From assembly GCF_032062135.1 (NCBI RefSeq), contig NC_092863.1, positions 18,372,580 to 18,436,579 of the forward strand: a stretch of DNA of 64,000 bases. Direction: 5' to 3'. The notes under the pieces are model-generated. The model was given only the letters and a program-made list of their open reading frames with translations. It was not told the DNA's origin and made no database searches. Positions 12,740 through 23,792 of the stretch are shown piece after piece. This DNA is from Pyxicephalus adspersus. Its lineage: Eukaryota > Chordata > Amphibia > Anura > Pyxicephalidae. The position numbers were made by a program, and so were the translations under genes. Numbering within the stretch: the stretch's first letter is position 1; each line of letters opens with the position of its first letter.

Positions 12740-13070
12740 AGGTGACAGTTATGTGTCCTTATACCTGATACATGTGTATTAAGACGAGTTGAGAAGTGTA
12801 ATGATATCTTTGTATTTGGAGAAGTAGAGAGCTATCCTAATATCTACGTATCTACGTAATGTGTATTGGCAGGAGGGGGTTGCTAGTGTCCTGATATGGG
12901 TGTATTAGGAGGAGGATAGAGGTGTCCTAATGTGTCCTATTATCTGTGTATCAAGAGGAAGCAGATGTACATGTACACTGATATCAATGCATTCTGGGGG
13001 CATGTGAGAGTCAATGTCTTTATCCCTGTGTATTGGGAGGTACTTTGTGTCCATAATACTTGTGTTTTCA
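12740..13070 (+). repeat. Degenerate minisatellite upstream of LRRC3C exon
   Basis: About six imperfect units repeat a word close to GTGTCCTAATATCTGTGTAT followed by T-GGAGGA and a variable purine-rich tract. Examples begin near 12753, 12887, 12927, 12971, 13014 and 13050. Unit lengths range from about 35 to 55 bp. It ends some 50 bp before the splice acceptor at 13117, so it lies in an intron if that acceptor is used. Confidence 0.55.
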
Positions 13071-13095
13071 ACAATTATGCATGCTAAAATACTTA

Positions 13096-13117
13096 CTCTG
13101 TGGTTGCTTTATTTCAG
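13096..13117 (+). promoter_or_regulatory. LRRC3C: Predicted 3' splice site of LRRC3C coding exon
   Basis: A pyrimidine-rich tract ends TTTATTTCAG, with exon starting at 13118. LRRC3-family genes usually have noncoding 5' exon(s) and the whole coding sequence in one 3' exon. This placement leaves 84 nt of 5' UTR before the start codon. The upstream exon cannot be located with confidence in this window. Confidence 0.6.
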
Positions 13118-13185
13118 GCAACTTGTAAACACTGCGTGATCCTGAAGTCCAGAGCCTCAACTTTCCAACCACGTCTCTCTTGAGT

Positions 13186-13398
13186 ATGCTGCTGGCCGGC
13201 CATGCCTTTCTTGGACTGGTACCTCCGGCGCTCATTAGCAACGTGGCTATTGTTACACAGCTTGGTTCTTATGTCTCTCTGCTTCCAATCAGCTACGACT
13301 TTTCCCAAGGGCTGTCATGCCTCCCAGGAGGACGGCTACAAGACTTTGCGTTGCAGCAATGCTCAGCTCACAGAAGTACCCAAAGACATTCCCAATGA
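13186..13398 (+). other. Overlapping upstream ORF in LRRC3C mRNA
   Basis: An ATG at 13186, with A at -3, lies 16 nt before the main start. It opens a 70-codon frame that stops at 13398, well inside the LRRC3C coding sequence and out of frame with it. Scanning ribosomes that start here would bypass the main ATG, so this could lower LRRC3C translation. The peptide has no recognisable domain. It is relevant only if transcription covers this position, as the 13117 acceptor implies. Confidence 0.5.
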
Positions 13399-13984
13399 CA
13401 CCAACCGTCTGTACCTAGACTTTAATCAGATCACCTACCTACCTTCAGATGCTTTCCGCAATCTCCCTGTTCTTATGGAGTTGGACCTTTCCCATAACTC
13501 TCTGGGTCTTTTAGATGTCACAGCTTTCAAAGGCTTAAGCGACCATTTACACTCCGTAGACCTGTCTTCCAACAAGCTAGTGTCTGTCAACAAGGAGGTC
13601 TTTGCTAACCTAAAAGCAAGAACAAATCTCTCGGGCAACCCTTGGATGTGTGACTGTGATCTTCAAGAACTCATAAGGATGATAGAGTTGGACCCCAGTT
13701 CATCCAGTGGAATTGTGTGTGCCAGTTCTGTACTGGAAGAACATGCTGGCAAACCCTTCGTTCAGGTGGTCAAAGATATTGACCTGTGTAATATTTATAA
13801 AAAAACCACAGATGTGGCCATGCTTGTCACAATGTTTGGTTGGTTTGCAATGGTCATTTCCTACTTGGTATATTATGTACGTCAGAACCAGGAGGATGCT
13901 CGACGCCATCTTGAGTACCTGAAATCCTTGCCTAGCAAGCAGAGGCAAACAGAGGAGCCCTCAACACTTAGCACTGTGGTTTGA
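13202..13984 (+). CDS. LRRC3C: Leucine-rich repeat-containing protein 3C-like
   Basis: Intact 260-residue single-pass membrane protein. A hydrophobic signal segment lies at about residues 12-31. A short N-terminal cap contains FPKGC (34-38) and C51. Leucine-rich repeats run about 56-146, with LYLDFNQI, LDLSHNSL and VDLSSNKL. The cysteine-rich C-terminal cap begins NPWMCDC (146-152) and includes C173 and C196. A transmembrane segment spans about 205-226. The cytosolic tail carries RQNQEDARRHLEYLKSLPS and ends STLSTVV, a possible PDZ-binding motif. The start at 13202 has G at -3 and gives a proper signal peptide. Two cap cysteines present in LRRC3 and LRRC3B are missing here (F34 and A40). That, with the IPNDT and GIVC words and the STLSTVV end, favours LRRC3C. 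LRRC3B is nearly invariant across vertebrates and would be expected to match more closely. Molecular function is poorly known. Confidence 0.85.
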   Translation: MPFLDWYLRRSLATWLLLHSLVLMSLCFQSATTFPKGCHASQEDGYKTLRCSNAQLTEVPKDIPNDTNRLYLDFNQITYLPSDAFRNLPVLMELDLSHNSLGLLDVTAFKGLSDHLHSVDLSSNKLVSVNKEVFANLKARTNLSGNPWMCDCDLQELIRMIELDPSSSSGIVCASSVLEEHAGKPFVQVVKDIDLCNIYKKTTDVAMLVTMFGWFAMVISYLVYYVRQNQEDARRHLEYLKSLPSKQRQTEEPSTLSTVV

Positions 13985-15016
13985 CATGGGAACAGAAAAC
14001 ATGATTTATTATTTATGGACAGGTCATTCAGATAAAGTATAAACTAATTAATCATTTGCTTTTTACAACTTTAATACGTTTTGTCCTAAGTCTCCTCCTA
14101 CTGAAACATCTAGGTGTGAAAAAAGAATCAAACGATCAGTTTGTTATAGTTCATATAATTTTCTAGTAAAGATGATCTTTGACTCTGGTTGAATATTTAG
14201 ATGAAAATCTAGCTTATGTAAACTGAGTTAGCAGAAAGAAATCTACTGTGCTTATGCTGGTCATAAATGTTCAGATTCCACTATCATCCAACATCCCAAT
14301 GCAATTCTGATTAGAGGTCCCCTTAGAAAACAGAAAAATTGTTGTAAATGCCTATTATCACATCAAGTATTTTTAACATGGCATATCCTACTTAATGTTC
14401 ACAGGGAGGAAAGGTAAAAAGTGCAATGACCACTTAGTTCTGCCTGGAGGTATATATGGTAAATGTTTGTGCCCAACCTTATTTAAAGCAGTGAAATGAA
14501 CAATCAAGTTTCAAGTGACCAATAAGGTTTCACCACTGACTAAATTAAAAAAAATTGAAAACAAGAAAAATCTAAATGCTTGCTTTGAGTTACTACATCG
14601 TATATAATTCCTTTTGCAAAGAAGCATCCTCTTCATAAACAGAGTTGGAATACTGTAATTATATCAATCCCCTTAGGATTAATACTGATGGATACTAAAG
14701 TTACATTGAACAAATTGCCCCCACAGCAAAGTCATAAATTATTACTGGATGTAGGGCCTTTCTTTAACACAACGTGCAATCAACCTATCACTCATCATCT
14801 TTCACTGACCTGACTACATTAACGTACAGCAAATGAAATCCAATTGGTAGGTATAGCCAACTGAACACGTTCTTTGCACTATGCTAGAAAATAGAGCCTA
14901 GAAGTTGTGTATGCTTCCTTCCACTACATTGATTTGTGTCTGCTTCAGTCTTTCATTAAATTAAAAACAGCCCTACCTTAATTTTGACATCTGCATTCAA
15001 AAATATCCAATTGATT

Positions 15017-15022
15017 AATAAA
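15017..15022 (+). promoter_or_regulatory. LRRC3C: Candidate polyadenylation signal
   Basis: First AATAAA I noticed downstream of the LRRC3C stop codon, about 1.03 kb after it. Whether it is the real 3' end cannot be told from sequence alone. Confidence 0.3.
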
Positions 15023-15574
15023 TGGGGTAAGCATTCTACTATTCTTACTTGCAAGTACAGTACTATTTCAGGACATGGAAAGGCAGACTTTTCTTGGGAG
15101 TAGACTGCTTATGTCCTTGCTGTTAATCACAAGTGGTGATTGGGTTGCAAAGGTCTTGTTTTTGTATTTTTATTTTATTATAAAACTGCAAGTATGTTGA
15201 CGCATTGCTAATCAAACAGTAGAACTGTCAGTACATGGCCAGTATATTGTATGTATCCTGACATTTATATTACTGTTATTATTTTAGGGATTCTTTAATT
15301 GGGCATTATTACTATGTACAAAATTAAACTTGAAAGCCTTTAAAAACATGCTTAATGCTGCCACAGACCTCCAAACTTGGGTCTGACCAATCTCAGTGGA
15401 TTTGCCTGCCCCTGTTTACCCTTTTGGGAGCTATATTTTAACATGGTTGAACACAATGTTGGCTACATGGTATCTACATAAATTCACTATAACGTTACTA
15501 ACAAAAACAATACTGCAAATAGTATAGTGGAGGTATACAATCTACTATATCTATATGGTGGATTGGAGGCATCT

Positions 15575-15610
15575 TTTTTCACACCAAGCCGGACAGCTTG
15601 GTGTGAAAAA
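15575..15610. repeat. Perfect 15-bp hairpin
   Basis: TTTTTCACACCAAGC (15575-15589) pairs perfectly with GCTTGGTGTGAAAAA (15596-15610) across a 6-base loop. It stands alone in otherwise unassigned DNA about 1.6 kb after LRRC3C. Confidence 0.8.
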
Positions 15611-18398
15611 TCATTCGATTTGGTATGGTGATAGGGAGTTAAGTTACCAAGCTATTATTCATAGTTTATTTGCTGTAAAATGATTTTCAGCCATGCAACT
15701 GTTATTTTTCCCTTCCATTACTAAAAATAACAGTCAATATAGCAAATCATGATTGTAATATCTCAGCTATGTCAGCTATATAGTTCAGAACCCTCTTTAA
15801 GAACGTGTCAATGCTAAAAGGTTTATCCCCTTGTGTGTCACTAAATGCTGTTGTATATGGAATTCCCAGTTTTAAAGCTACCATTGGAAGTGATCAATTG
15901 AACCTCCATAGCAGAATGCATGTATCCCCAGCATGGTACATAAAGATTCTTACCATTATTGTTCATACACATGTCCTCATCTTCTTGCCATTATAGCCTC
16001 TGTCTACTGTCCTTTAGTCAAGTACTTGGCTTTTTTTACTCTTTGTCCCTTGGTCCAACTCTCTTCATTAACTTCATGTGCTTACTGACATCACTAGCTT
16101 GGCTTCTTCTCTTTAGATTTGACTTGCTGTTTGGTATATTCCCAATTTGAAGGTTCTTTTATACTATAGCTCTTCACGCTCCTTGTTCCTTTGGTATAGT
16201 AAATTGTATTTTAAGCCAATTTATTTTCTTTTGATTAGAGTAAGAGTAACGAATATTCACAACTTGTAAATTTTTTGTTGTTGGGATGTTTTCCTTGAGA
16301 GAAAGAATATCTTTTCAAAGTGAGGAAGAGTTACTTCTCATTTGCCGGACGTACAATCCTCCCTGTTGGAAGTTTTCCCCAAAGTTTTCCTGACTTTCAG
16401 TACTTTTGACAGTGTAAACTGATGGTTTGGATCGGGCTATTTTTTGTCTTTGACCCACATTTAAACAACTAGAGCCAGACATAGCCCATATTTGCTCAAA
16501 ATTCCTAGTTAGGAACAGTTACACAGTTTACCTTCCATTGGGAGCCACCAGTCAATGGGAATTCTGTCCACTGTATACCTTAAAATACCATAAAAACAAA
16601 CTCATGGTTCTTCTTTTAGATAGTTGGTGATCAAGGCAACCTGGATTTATTGAGCACAAAACATTTGCCAAACTGAGAACAAATTGAGAGAAAACAGATT
16701 TACTCATAACCATTGATTACGACATATAGAAAGACTGAATTACTCCATTGGGGACTCAGACGGTGAGAACACACCTGACAAGGATTTGAATGTCTTCCTA
16801 GTTTTTGCTTTAAATACATTACAATATGGCTTCCACCTATCCATTACATTACTCAGTCCTATACATAAATATATGTATACATGTGTACTGGAGAGATTTA
16901 GTAGCACATATATCAGGAACAAGCAATTGATTGGACAAGAGAGGACCTACAAACCACTGAATAGCTTGCCAACTGATGTTGAGTAGATTGTTATTTATAC
17001 ATCACCTGTAGCTTAGCCTGAGCATTGTTAATAGAATTATTCATGTCACAGTAGATGATTCACCTGAGTCTTCTCATGCCTGGATTCTTTCATTATATGC
17101 AGGACATCATAAATAAACATAAGTGCACTTTTCTCTGCAGTATTGACTTTTTATCTTGCAGATAACCCCCAACTTCAGAAAAAGATCATTATCCAGCTTT
17201 TTCATAGTGCCTAATACATGCGGGCAGGCATCAGAGGTCAGCACTAGGAGCAAATTTTTTATATTTATTAAGTAATTTCTATTTCTCTCCAAACAGATTT
17301 TATACCCTAAGCATAACCAATAGATTTACATAGGATTTACATAATATTAACATCCCAGTATACAAACTACTTAATGTGGATGGTGTCGCAAACCTAAACA
17401 GCAATGGACATTTCTGGGTTACAGGCGATTAAATCTTTGTACAATATTTGCAGAATTTTTTTAAACAATTTATTATCAATTGAATGCCGATAATGACCAA
17501 AAACTGTGAAGCTGTACACTGCAAAATACCTAGTATTGGGTGTTGTTAAGAATGATTAACTGGCTTGTTTTAATAACTGAAAACAGAATTTTACTCTTGA
17601 GCTCTGAGCATTTCCTATTTTGTGAGCATCGTCCCAATTGCTGGACTCCCACAGGGGATCTAATAAGAATGGGTGTGTTTTTGATTGTTCACCAAACATT
17701 TTTTCAAATATTGTTTATAGGCACCTACTTATAAATAAAGAGTACCTTATTAATTGAGTGTCCTTTTAATAAAATGCGCATATACATTTATGTATCAAAA
17801 TTAGTAAAATATGTCTTTATGATACAAAAAACTTTAAAAAGGAAAGTTTTTAAAGTATTTGATGGATCTGGTCACAGTTTTAGCAGATCATGGGCTGAAC
17901 AAAAGAACTAAAAATATATTAGGGACATATAAATGTAACCAGATCACAATACACTATGTAGAAACCCAGCACTGTTTACCTCTATTCTTATGGTATACAT
18001 ATTTTAGGATCTGCCTTGTTCTGAGGTCATGCTCTATGTGTATAGGAAAATGTGTGAAATCAGTTGATAAAGAAGGATTATTGCCTTAAAAATTAGATCT
18101 ATAAATAAATCGATTTTTGTATTAAAAGAAAATGATATTGTGTATTTTATATTTTTAATGTGTGTTCTAAATAAGTTACTTTTGTGTGTTGTTATATACC
18201 AGTTGTAATGATGAAAGAACTTTATGCATCCCAAAATTAGTGAATAATGCAGATGAATCCAAAGAGTTACAGAAAGGAACAGTTTACTAAAATGAATTTT
18301 GGGATTAAACCATGTGCTTCTTACATCATTAGAGCGCCAAAGATATCACATTGTATGTTGTACCACCAACATGGTATTGAATGTTAATTTGCCCATTC
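15611..18398. other. Unassigned noncoding stretch
   Basis: AT-rich intergenic DNA without recognisable genes or repeats. Open frames are under 80 codons and motif-free. Confidence 0.4.
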
Positions 18399-18724
18399 TT
18401 AGGCTGCAAACACACATGCAAATATTGTCATTGGAAAGGATCTTTCACAATCCTTTCCAAACGACTAAGGACTACACGATGTATGAACGAGTGCTGTACA
18501 TACAGCACCGTTCTGCTCCATGAAGAGGGGAGGGGAGAACGACAGAGCGGCACCCTGCTCTCCCCCTTGCATTAGGATAGTTCGTCGTCCATCGTCCGTG
18601 GATCTGCCAGGACGGTCATTTGGTCGTTGGACGATGGGCGCTGTACACATGCCAGATTCTCGACCGATATCAGCCCTGAGCCAATTATCCGGCGAGAATC
18701 ATTGGACGTGTGTACGTAGCTTTA
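18399..18724. mobile_element. MITE related to the 423-bp family
   Basis: The right end GTGTGTACGTAGC-TTTAAAG is the reverse complement of the GCTACGTACACAC end shared by the elements at 30359 and 44958. The left end GGCTGCAAACACACATGC is a degenerate partner. The interior differs and contains a short hairpin (GGAAAGGAT...ATCCTTTCC near 18433-18459). It is a diverged relative or sister subfamily. Confidence 0.6.
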
Positions 18725-19623
18725 AAGTGGATCTATACTGAGATACCATGTATGCTGCTGCTGACATTGTATTAAAAGCACAGCTTGCTTGCTCGGTGAT
18801 CCTATCCTCTATCTTAATCCCTTATGAAACACTACATGCTGTGTTATCTGCATGCTTATTTCCTGTGTGTGACTGAGTACTGACACCAAAGGATCATCTG
18901 TACATCTAGACAATTACTAAACTCTTTACAATGACTTTAGTAATGGCAGCTTACATCATCTCTCTGTTGTAGGTCTGCTTTAAAATATAAATAGTCGGAC
19001 TCAATACTTTCGGAAATTTTTGATTCCTTTACATGAAACGCTTAAACAGAGTTCTTGTTTCAATCTTGCTTTTTTGATATGGATGGATTCTGCAGTGACT
19101 CAAGTATTATAGCCAAATACAGCCAATATGCTTTTTATGAAGGAAGTTAGCATTGTCATCCTATATTTTTATTAGTTTCGGGTTCCTTTAATAAATGAAA
19201 TTAGTAGAAAGAATTTTTTTTTTTTTTACCATTTTACAAAGTATTTGATTGATTTGTTAAGCTAATTTAGAAAGTCTTCCATATGTGCTTCTGTCCTCTT
19301 ACAATGGTGAAGTTTCCCTTACACCACACATTGCACAGAAGTTGTCCATTGTTGTCATAATCAGGAATCTCTCCCTGGTAAAGGGGTTATGTTAACTAAA
19401 CAGAATGACTTAAATTCCACCCTTTGCTCCAGCTTCACCTAACCAGCTCACAGGCAGCTCCAGAATTACAAGATGAGAACCCCATACCACTAGACGGTCC
19501 CTTGGTTAGTAACTATTTCACCTTTTCATGGCCAAACACACCAAACTACAATGACAACCATTCAATACTCCAATTCGGTTGAGCAAAAAATGAACATGAA
19601 ATTATCTTGCACTAAGTCTAATG

Positions 19624-19725
19624 CAGTGTTTCTCAACAGAGGTTCCCAGGCGTTGATTGATCAATTTATGACGATAATCTTCCTACTAACCACCATGCTA
19701 ATGTGCTGTGGAGAAGCACTGGTCC
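19624..19725 (+). mobile_element. hAT-like fragment, family B
   Basis: The left terminus CAGTGTTTCTCAACAGAGGTTCCC and the ACCACCATGCTAATGTGCTGTG block match the 10109-10380 fragment. The right end is lost. Confidence 0.6.
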
Positions 19726-19751
19726 TAAGGTTTGACTCTCAGCCACAACAG

Positions 19752-19988
19752 TATTTGCACAGAATTTGTATGCTCTTACCATGTTTGCATGGCTTTCCTC
19801 CGGACTTTCTTCCTTCTGATTTCCTTACACATCTAAAAACATACTGGTAGGGTAAGTGACTTTCGCCTCAAATTAGCCTAGAACTAAGTTAGGGACAATA
19901 ACTATAGTAGAGATAATAAACTATGAGGGACAACTTTGTAAAGGTCCGCAAAATAAATACAAGACAATACTAATAATAATAAAAAAAG
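19752..19988 (+). mobile_element. L2-type LINE 3' fragment
   Basis: The block TATGCTCTTACCATGTTTGCATGG.TTTCCTCCGG and the later AAAACATACTGGTAGGGTAAGTGA match, in the same order, the better preserved fragment at 59516-59815. It ends in an (AAT)n-like tract. No coding sequence. Confidence 0.5.
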
Positions 19989-21039
19989 AGAGAGTGAGTG
20001 TGATAATTTATTCGCTTACCAACTCAGAAAAAAATTCCCATCAGCCCACACAGACCCTACCCCTATGACTCCTCCATACTACCTGACCAATAACCTTCAA
20101 TCAGATAAGGTCTATGTTCTCTACAAAAAACTCTTTCAAGGATACTGTTCCTGAACCTGTCATGTATACCCCCCATTTTGGTTCTGTCTTTTGAGCTGGA
20201 AATTTTCATGTATGTCTGATATGCTATCCTTAAAATTTGATGAAAGAATCACTTTATGGATACACTTCAAACAGAATTAAAAATTAAGGCTTGAAATAGA
20301 TACAGTGAACACTGCCTACCTGCTAAGTTACTTTATCGGGTGTGTATCTGGTGTTAATGCCAATGCACCTCAGTTCCTTTTTGTGGTAGTTTGATGACTA
20401 TTATTACTTACTTAACTTTTTCTACTACAGGATAGGTATTCCTAAACTCAGAAGTCAGTTCCACATGTCTCGCTATTCTTCACATGCAAATAAACAGTGA
20501 AAAGCACTTCAAAGCTACCAATCAGCTTCAAACTTTTTAGGAAAATAAATGTACCAATTATTCTCATAGGGGTGACCATTAAATACTTGGGTCATTCCTA
20601 GAAGTGTGGCAGAAGCAAGTCATAAAATCTCATATAAACCAAATTTTAGAGGTTTATTTAACTCAACACATGTGGAGAGATGGTAACAGAGTAGCAGAGT
20701 GTAGCAGAGTGTCAAAAAAACAGCATTTCACATCCAGAAGCATTCCATGCATTAAACATTGACTGTTAACCTTTAGCATCCTCGGTAAATTCTCAATTCC
20801 ATAGTGAAGTGTGTGAGAATCATTCCTCTTCTGGAGTCCCAAATTCAGCACCATTAGGGTTGTGTCCTAGGTACCTCTCTTCAGGGTCTTCTCTTTTGGT
20901 TTCTTGGCCAAACCCTTGACCACTAGCAATCTAGCTCATCCCCGCAGTGGTCCAGTCTGCAGATTCTCAAACCCCCGTCCTCCAGCTAGACCAAGCCATG
21001 TCCAAACCCTGCCCTGACTTCTTAGCTTCCCTAGTATTT

Positions 21040-21150
21040 CATGGCAAGGGTCCATGCACCAAGGTAGTGATTGGTTGCCACCTCCATAAGGTTGGGTTCC
21101 TGCCCTGTGACAGAAGGTAGCCAGCCATCACTTCCTAGGAAGGAAGATTG
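21040..21150 (+). repeat. Dispersed repeat, copy 1
   Basis: TGCACCAAGGTAGTGATTGG...CAGAAGGTAGCCAGCCATCACTT is the reverse complement, with scattered mismatches, of the segment near 53656-53740. Class unknown. Confidence 0.5.
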
Positions 21151-21486
21151 ACCTCCAAACCATTAAAAGAACCTCAGTATACTACAGGGATGCTACAAAA
21201 AGTTATATGACACAATGTTAATCTACAAAACCAACTCAGGCACCGTGTGAGTTGCTATGTGAAAACTTACTGTAGTGTACACAGAATTCACACTCTGGGT
21301 AAATAAAGTCAGCTATTAAGGCAAACCCTAACAATAAACATTTATTTGGATGTGTTTTTTAAACTATTTGTTGAAATTTCACATCAAACAGTACCATCTT
21401 GATCAATGGGCAGCAGAGAGTTAATCTTGGCACAGTTGGTCAGCAGCAGGAAGCTGACGAGATTCCTTTGCCTATAAATAATAGAT

Positions 21487-22420
21487 GTGGACAACATTGA
21501 ATTGAGAGATAAGGTGGCGTATCTCCGCTGCACACAAAACCACCAGGTAACTAAATCTCAACTGCTTTGTTTTCCAGCAGACGCCCAAGCACTGGGAGGT
21601 CACCGTTGCTGTGCAGCTGAATATATCAATATCAAACACTTGGGAATCCCACTTCCCAACAGGATCTATTTACCTAAACAGTTCTGCCTGATGATAGATG
21701 ATCCTAGCAGCCCTGCTGTGTTGCTTGGATCTGTTACATATCATGCCAACTTCTTTCTTACCAGTGGGCATATAAAAAGTATATTAGTTATTGGTGGTTT
21801 ACTCATTTTGGGCTAAACTTTAGGTTCAATTAAATGCATAAGTACCCATGAAAGTATAGTGTGCACTGAGATTGCCTCCTATTAAATACAGTATAATAAC
21901 TGGCAAAGAAAAAGGGTCCATGTAACTAGAATATGTAATGTGGGAAGCCCTGTTACATTCAGGTCAATAAAACCCTAGATTCTTGTGCCAGACTTTTGGC
22001 TCAGGAAGGGTTGGCCTTTTGCATAACGGATCCTAGAAGAGATAAGTGCACTTATATGTGTTACCTAAAATGACTTGTCGTTGAACAATAAAACTGTTAC
22101 AGGTATAAGGTGTAGGCACCTTCAATAGTTTGCACTTTCCATACCGTCATAAAGCCTCTAGTTAGGGCCAAAAGCCAGGCCATTCAGTCAGGGAAAACTC
22201 CAACACTCCTAGAAAGTCTAACAGCTTTACACTAACTTTAACCCCACATATTCCCGTTGTTTGCTGTACTGGCTAAATAGGTAACTTTTTGGTAAAAAAA
22301 TTTTTAGGAGCTTTGCAGGTATGTACAGGCACTTTATAGCAATTCAAATAAATAAATAAAGAAATAGACAGCTGGGGTTTCTCTCTGGCTAAATCAGGAG
22401 TGTAACATAAAGCGGTAACG
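21487..22420. other. Unassigned stretch with motif-free open frame
   Basis: A 109-codon open frame at 21487-21816 has no domain I recognise and no gene-like context. The remainder is noncoding and unassigned. Confidence 0.3.
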
Positions 22421-22445
22421 TCTTGTATCCCAACGTGTTTCGCCT
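22421..22445 (-). ncRNA. 3' half of hammerhead-like motif, cut by gap
   Basis: On the minus strand the sequence leaving the gap reads GGC-GAAA-C-AC-G-TT-GGGATACAAG. That is the second strand of stem II, the GAAA core, the one-pair stem III and cleavage site, and the second strand of stem I, in the layout seen at 28580, 32647 and 62813. The first half lies in the run of N and cannot be checked. Confidence 0.4.
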
Positions 22446-22880
22446 NNNNNNNNNNNNNNNNNNNNNNNNNNNNNNNNNNNNNNNNNNNNNNNNNNNNNNN
22501 NNNNNNNNNNNNNNNNNNNNNNNNNNNNNNNNNNNNNNNNNNNNNNNNNNNNNNNNNNNNNNNNNNNNNNNNNNNNNNNNNNNNNNNNNNNNNNNNNNNN
22601 NNNNNNNNNNNNNNNNNNNNNNNNNNNNNNNNNNNNNNNNNNNNNNNNNNNNNNNNNNNNNNNNNNNNNNNNNNNNNNNNNNNNNNNNNNNNNNNNNNNN
22701 NNNNNNNNNNNNNNNNNNNNNNNNNNNNNNNNNNNNNNNNNNNNNNNNNNNNNNNNNNNNNNNNNNNNNNNNNNNNNNNNNNNNNNNNNNNNNNNNNNNN
22801 NNNNNNNNNNNNNNNNNNNNNNNNNNNNNNNNNNNNNNNNNNNNNNNNNNNNNNNNNNNNNNNNNNNNNNNNNNNNNNNN
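22446..22880. other. Assembly gap
   Basis: A run of 435 N. Open frames reported across it would be artefacts. Confidence 1.
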
Positions 22881-23099
22881 ATATTTTTACCTACTCTCTG
22901 ATTTGATAATCCCTGTAAGAACTTAAAAAAACATCTACAAGTAAGTACCATTCATTATTCAATTCAACATATGAATCAATCTCGATTTCAATTTCATAAA
23001 TCTATCACTATATAGGACCCAAACAACTCAAACACAGGATATCAGGACATCACTCTCTTCCAATAATGGATGGAAAAGCTATCTTCAACCAGTCATATT

Positions 23100-23270
23100 T
23101 AGATTGGAGAGCTCTCAGTTAGGTTGGAAGGGTCAATAACAGGATGTAAAGGGGTCACCTTTAGAATAGATGGGGTTATGGTCAAGATGCAAAGGTCATG
23201 CAGGTTGAATAGGCCACAACTAGGTCTGAAGGGTCTCAGCTAGGATAGAGAGGTCAAAGCTGACTGCACT
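23100..23270 (+). repeat. Degenerate tandem repeat of ~20 bp
   Basis: About seven imperfect units end in GGTC or GGGTC (for example TTAGGTTGGAAGGGTC, AGGATGTAAAGGGGTC, CTAGGTCTGAAGGGTC, GCTAGGATAGAGAGGTC). It lies just before the gypsy element. Confidence 0.5.
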
Positions 23271-23390
23271 TCATCTTTTCCAGGTGGGATCGGAAGAAAA
23301 CCCCAGCCATTAAATTGGTCAATCATGCCTCTCCTCTCCAGTGATATCATTTTAACTGTGAGCAGTGGAGGGAAAGGAAAGACAGGGCAT

Positions 23391-23452
23391 TGTCAGGATC
23401 GGGATCCAAAACCAGGGCTGCTTCTGTGTCTGGCAGAAGCTCTACCCATTAA
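23391..23452 (+). mobile_element. 5' LTR fragment of the gypsy element
   Basis: 62 bp homologous to the start of the 3' LTR (TGTCAGGATC versus TGTAAGAATC; shared CTGCTTCTGTGTCTGGC and GCTCTACCCATTAA). It is truncated exactly where the inner short element starts. Confidence 0.8.
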
Positions 23453-23788
23453 CCTCTCTGGTGGTACGGCGCCCGCACGTACACATGCTCGCCCGGGATC
23501 TGCATCCCATGGCTTGGCATCCCCAACGTTCACATGCCGGGGATATGAGGCTAGGGGACACAGATCCCGGGCATCACCAAGGGGACGCTGCAGGCTCGTG
23601 GGAACCTTAGTTCCATCCCAAGTGTGGCTCGGGGTTACCGCTTTTTTACTTTAAGCTCAAGGGAAAAACGTGTTTCAAACTTTATTATACTTCCACTATT
23701 ATATTATACTGTAAAATATCTTTTTATGAAAAACAATGTACCACTTTTAGACATATAAGTCCAAACAGAAATTAACTGCCCAGGAAGG
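23453..23788. mobile_element. Short TTAA-type MITE nested in gypsy element
   Basis: It starts CCTCTCTGG after TTAA and ends CCAGGAAGG before TAAT. The interior shares CTCGGGGTTACCGCT and AACAATGTACCACTTTTAGACATA with the element at 8830-9242. There is no ORF of interest. The left flank is LTR and the right flank integrase, so the insertion or a later deletion removed the retroelement body. Confidence 0.65.
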
Positions 23789-23792
23789 TAAT

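Noticed and set aside
13202..13984. Identification as LRRC3B or LRRC3
   Set aside because: LRRC3B is nearly invariant among vertebrates and keeps four cap cysteines, whereas this protein has two and carries LRRC3C-type words. LRRC3 lacks the STVV end.
21487..21816. 109-codon open frame on the + strand
   Set aside because: No recognisable domain; not supported as a gene.
22394..22951. Long open frames across the first gap
   Set aside because: They consist almost wholly of N.
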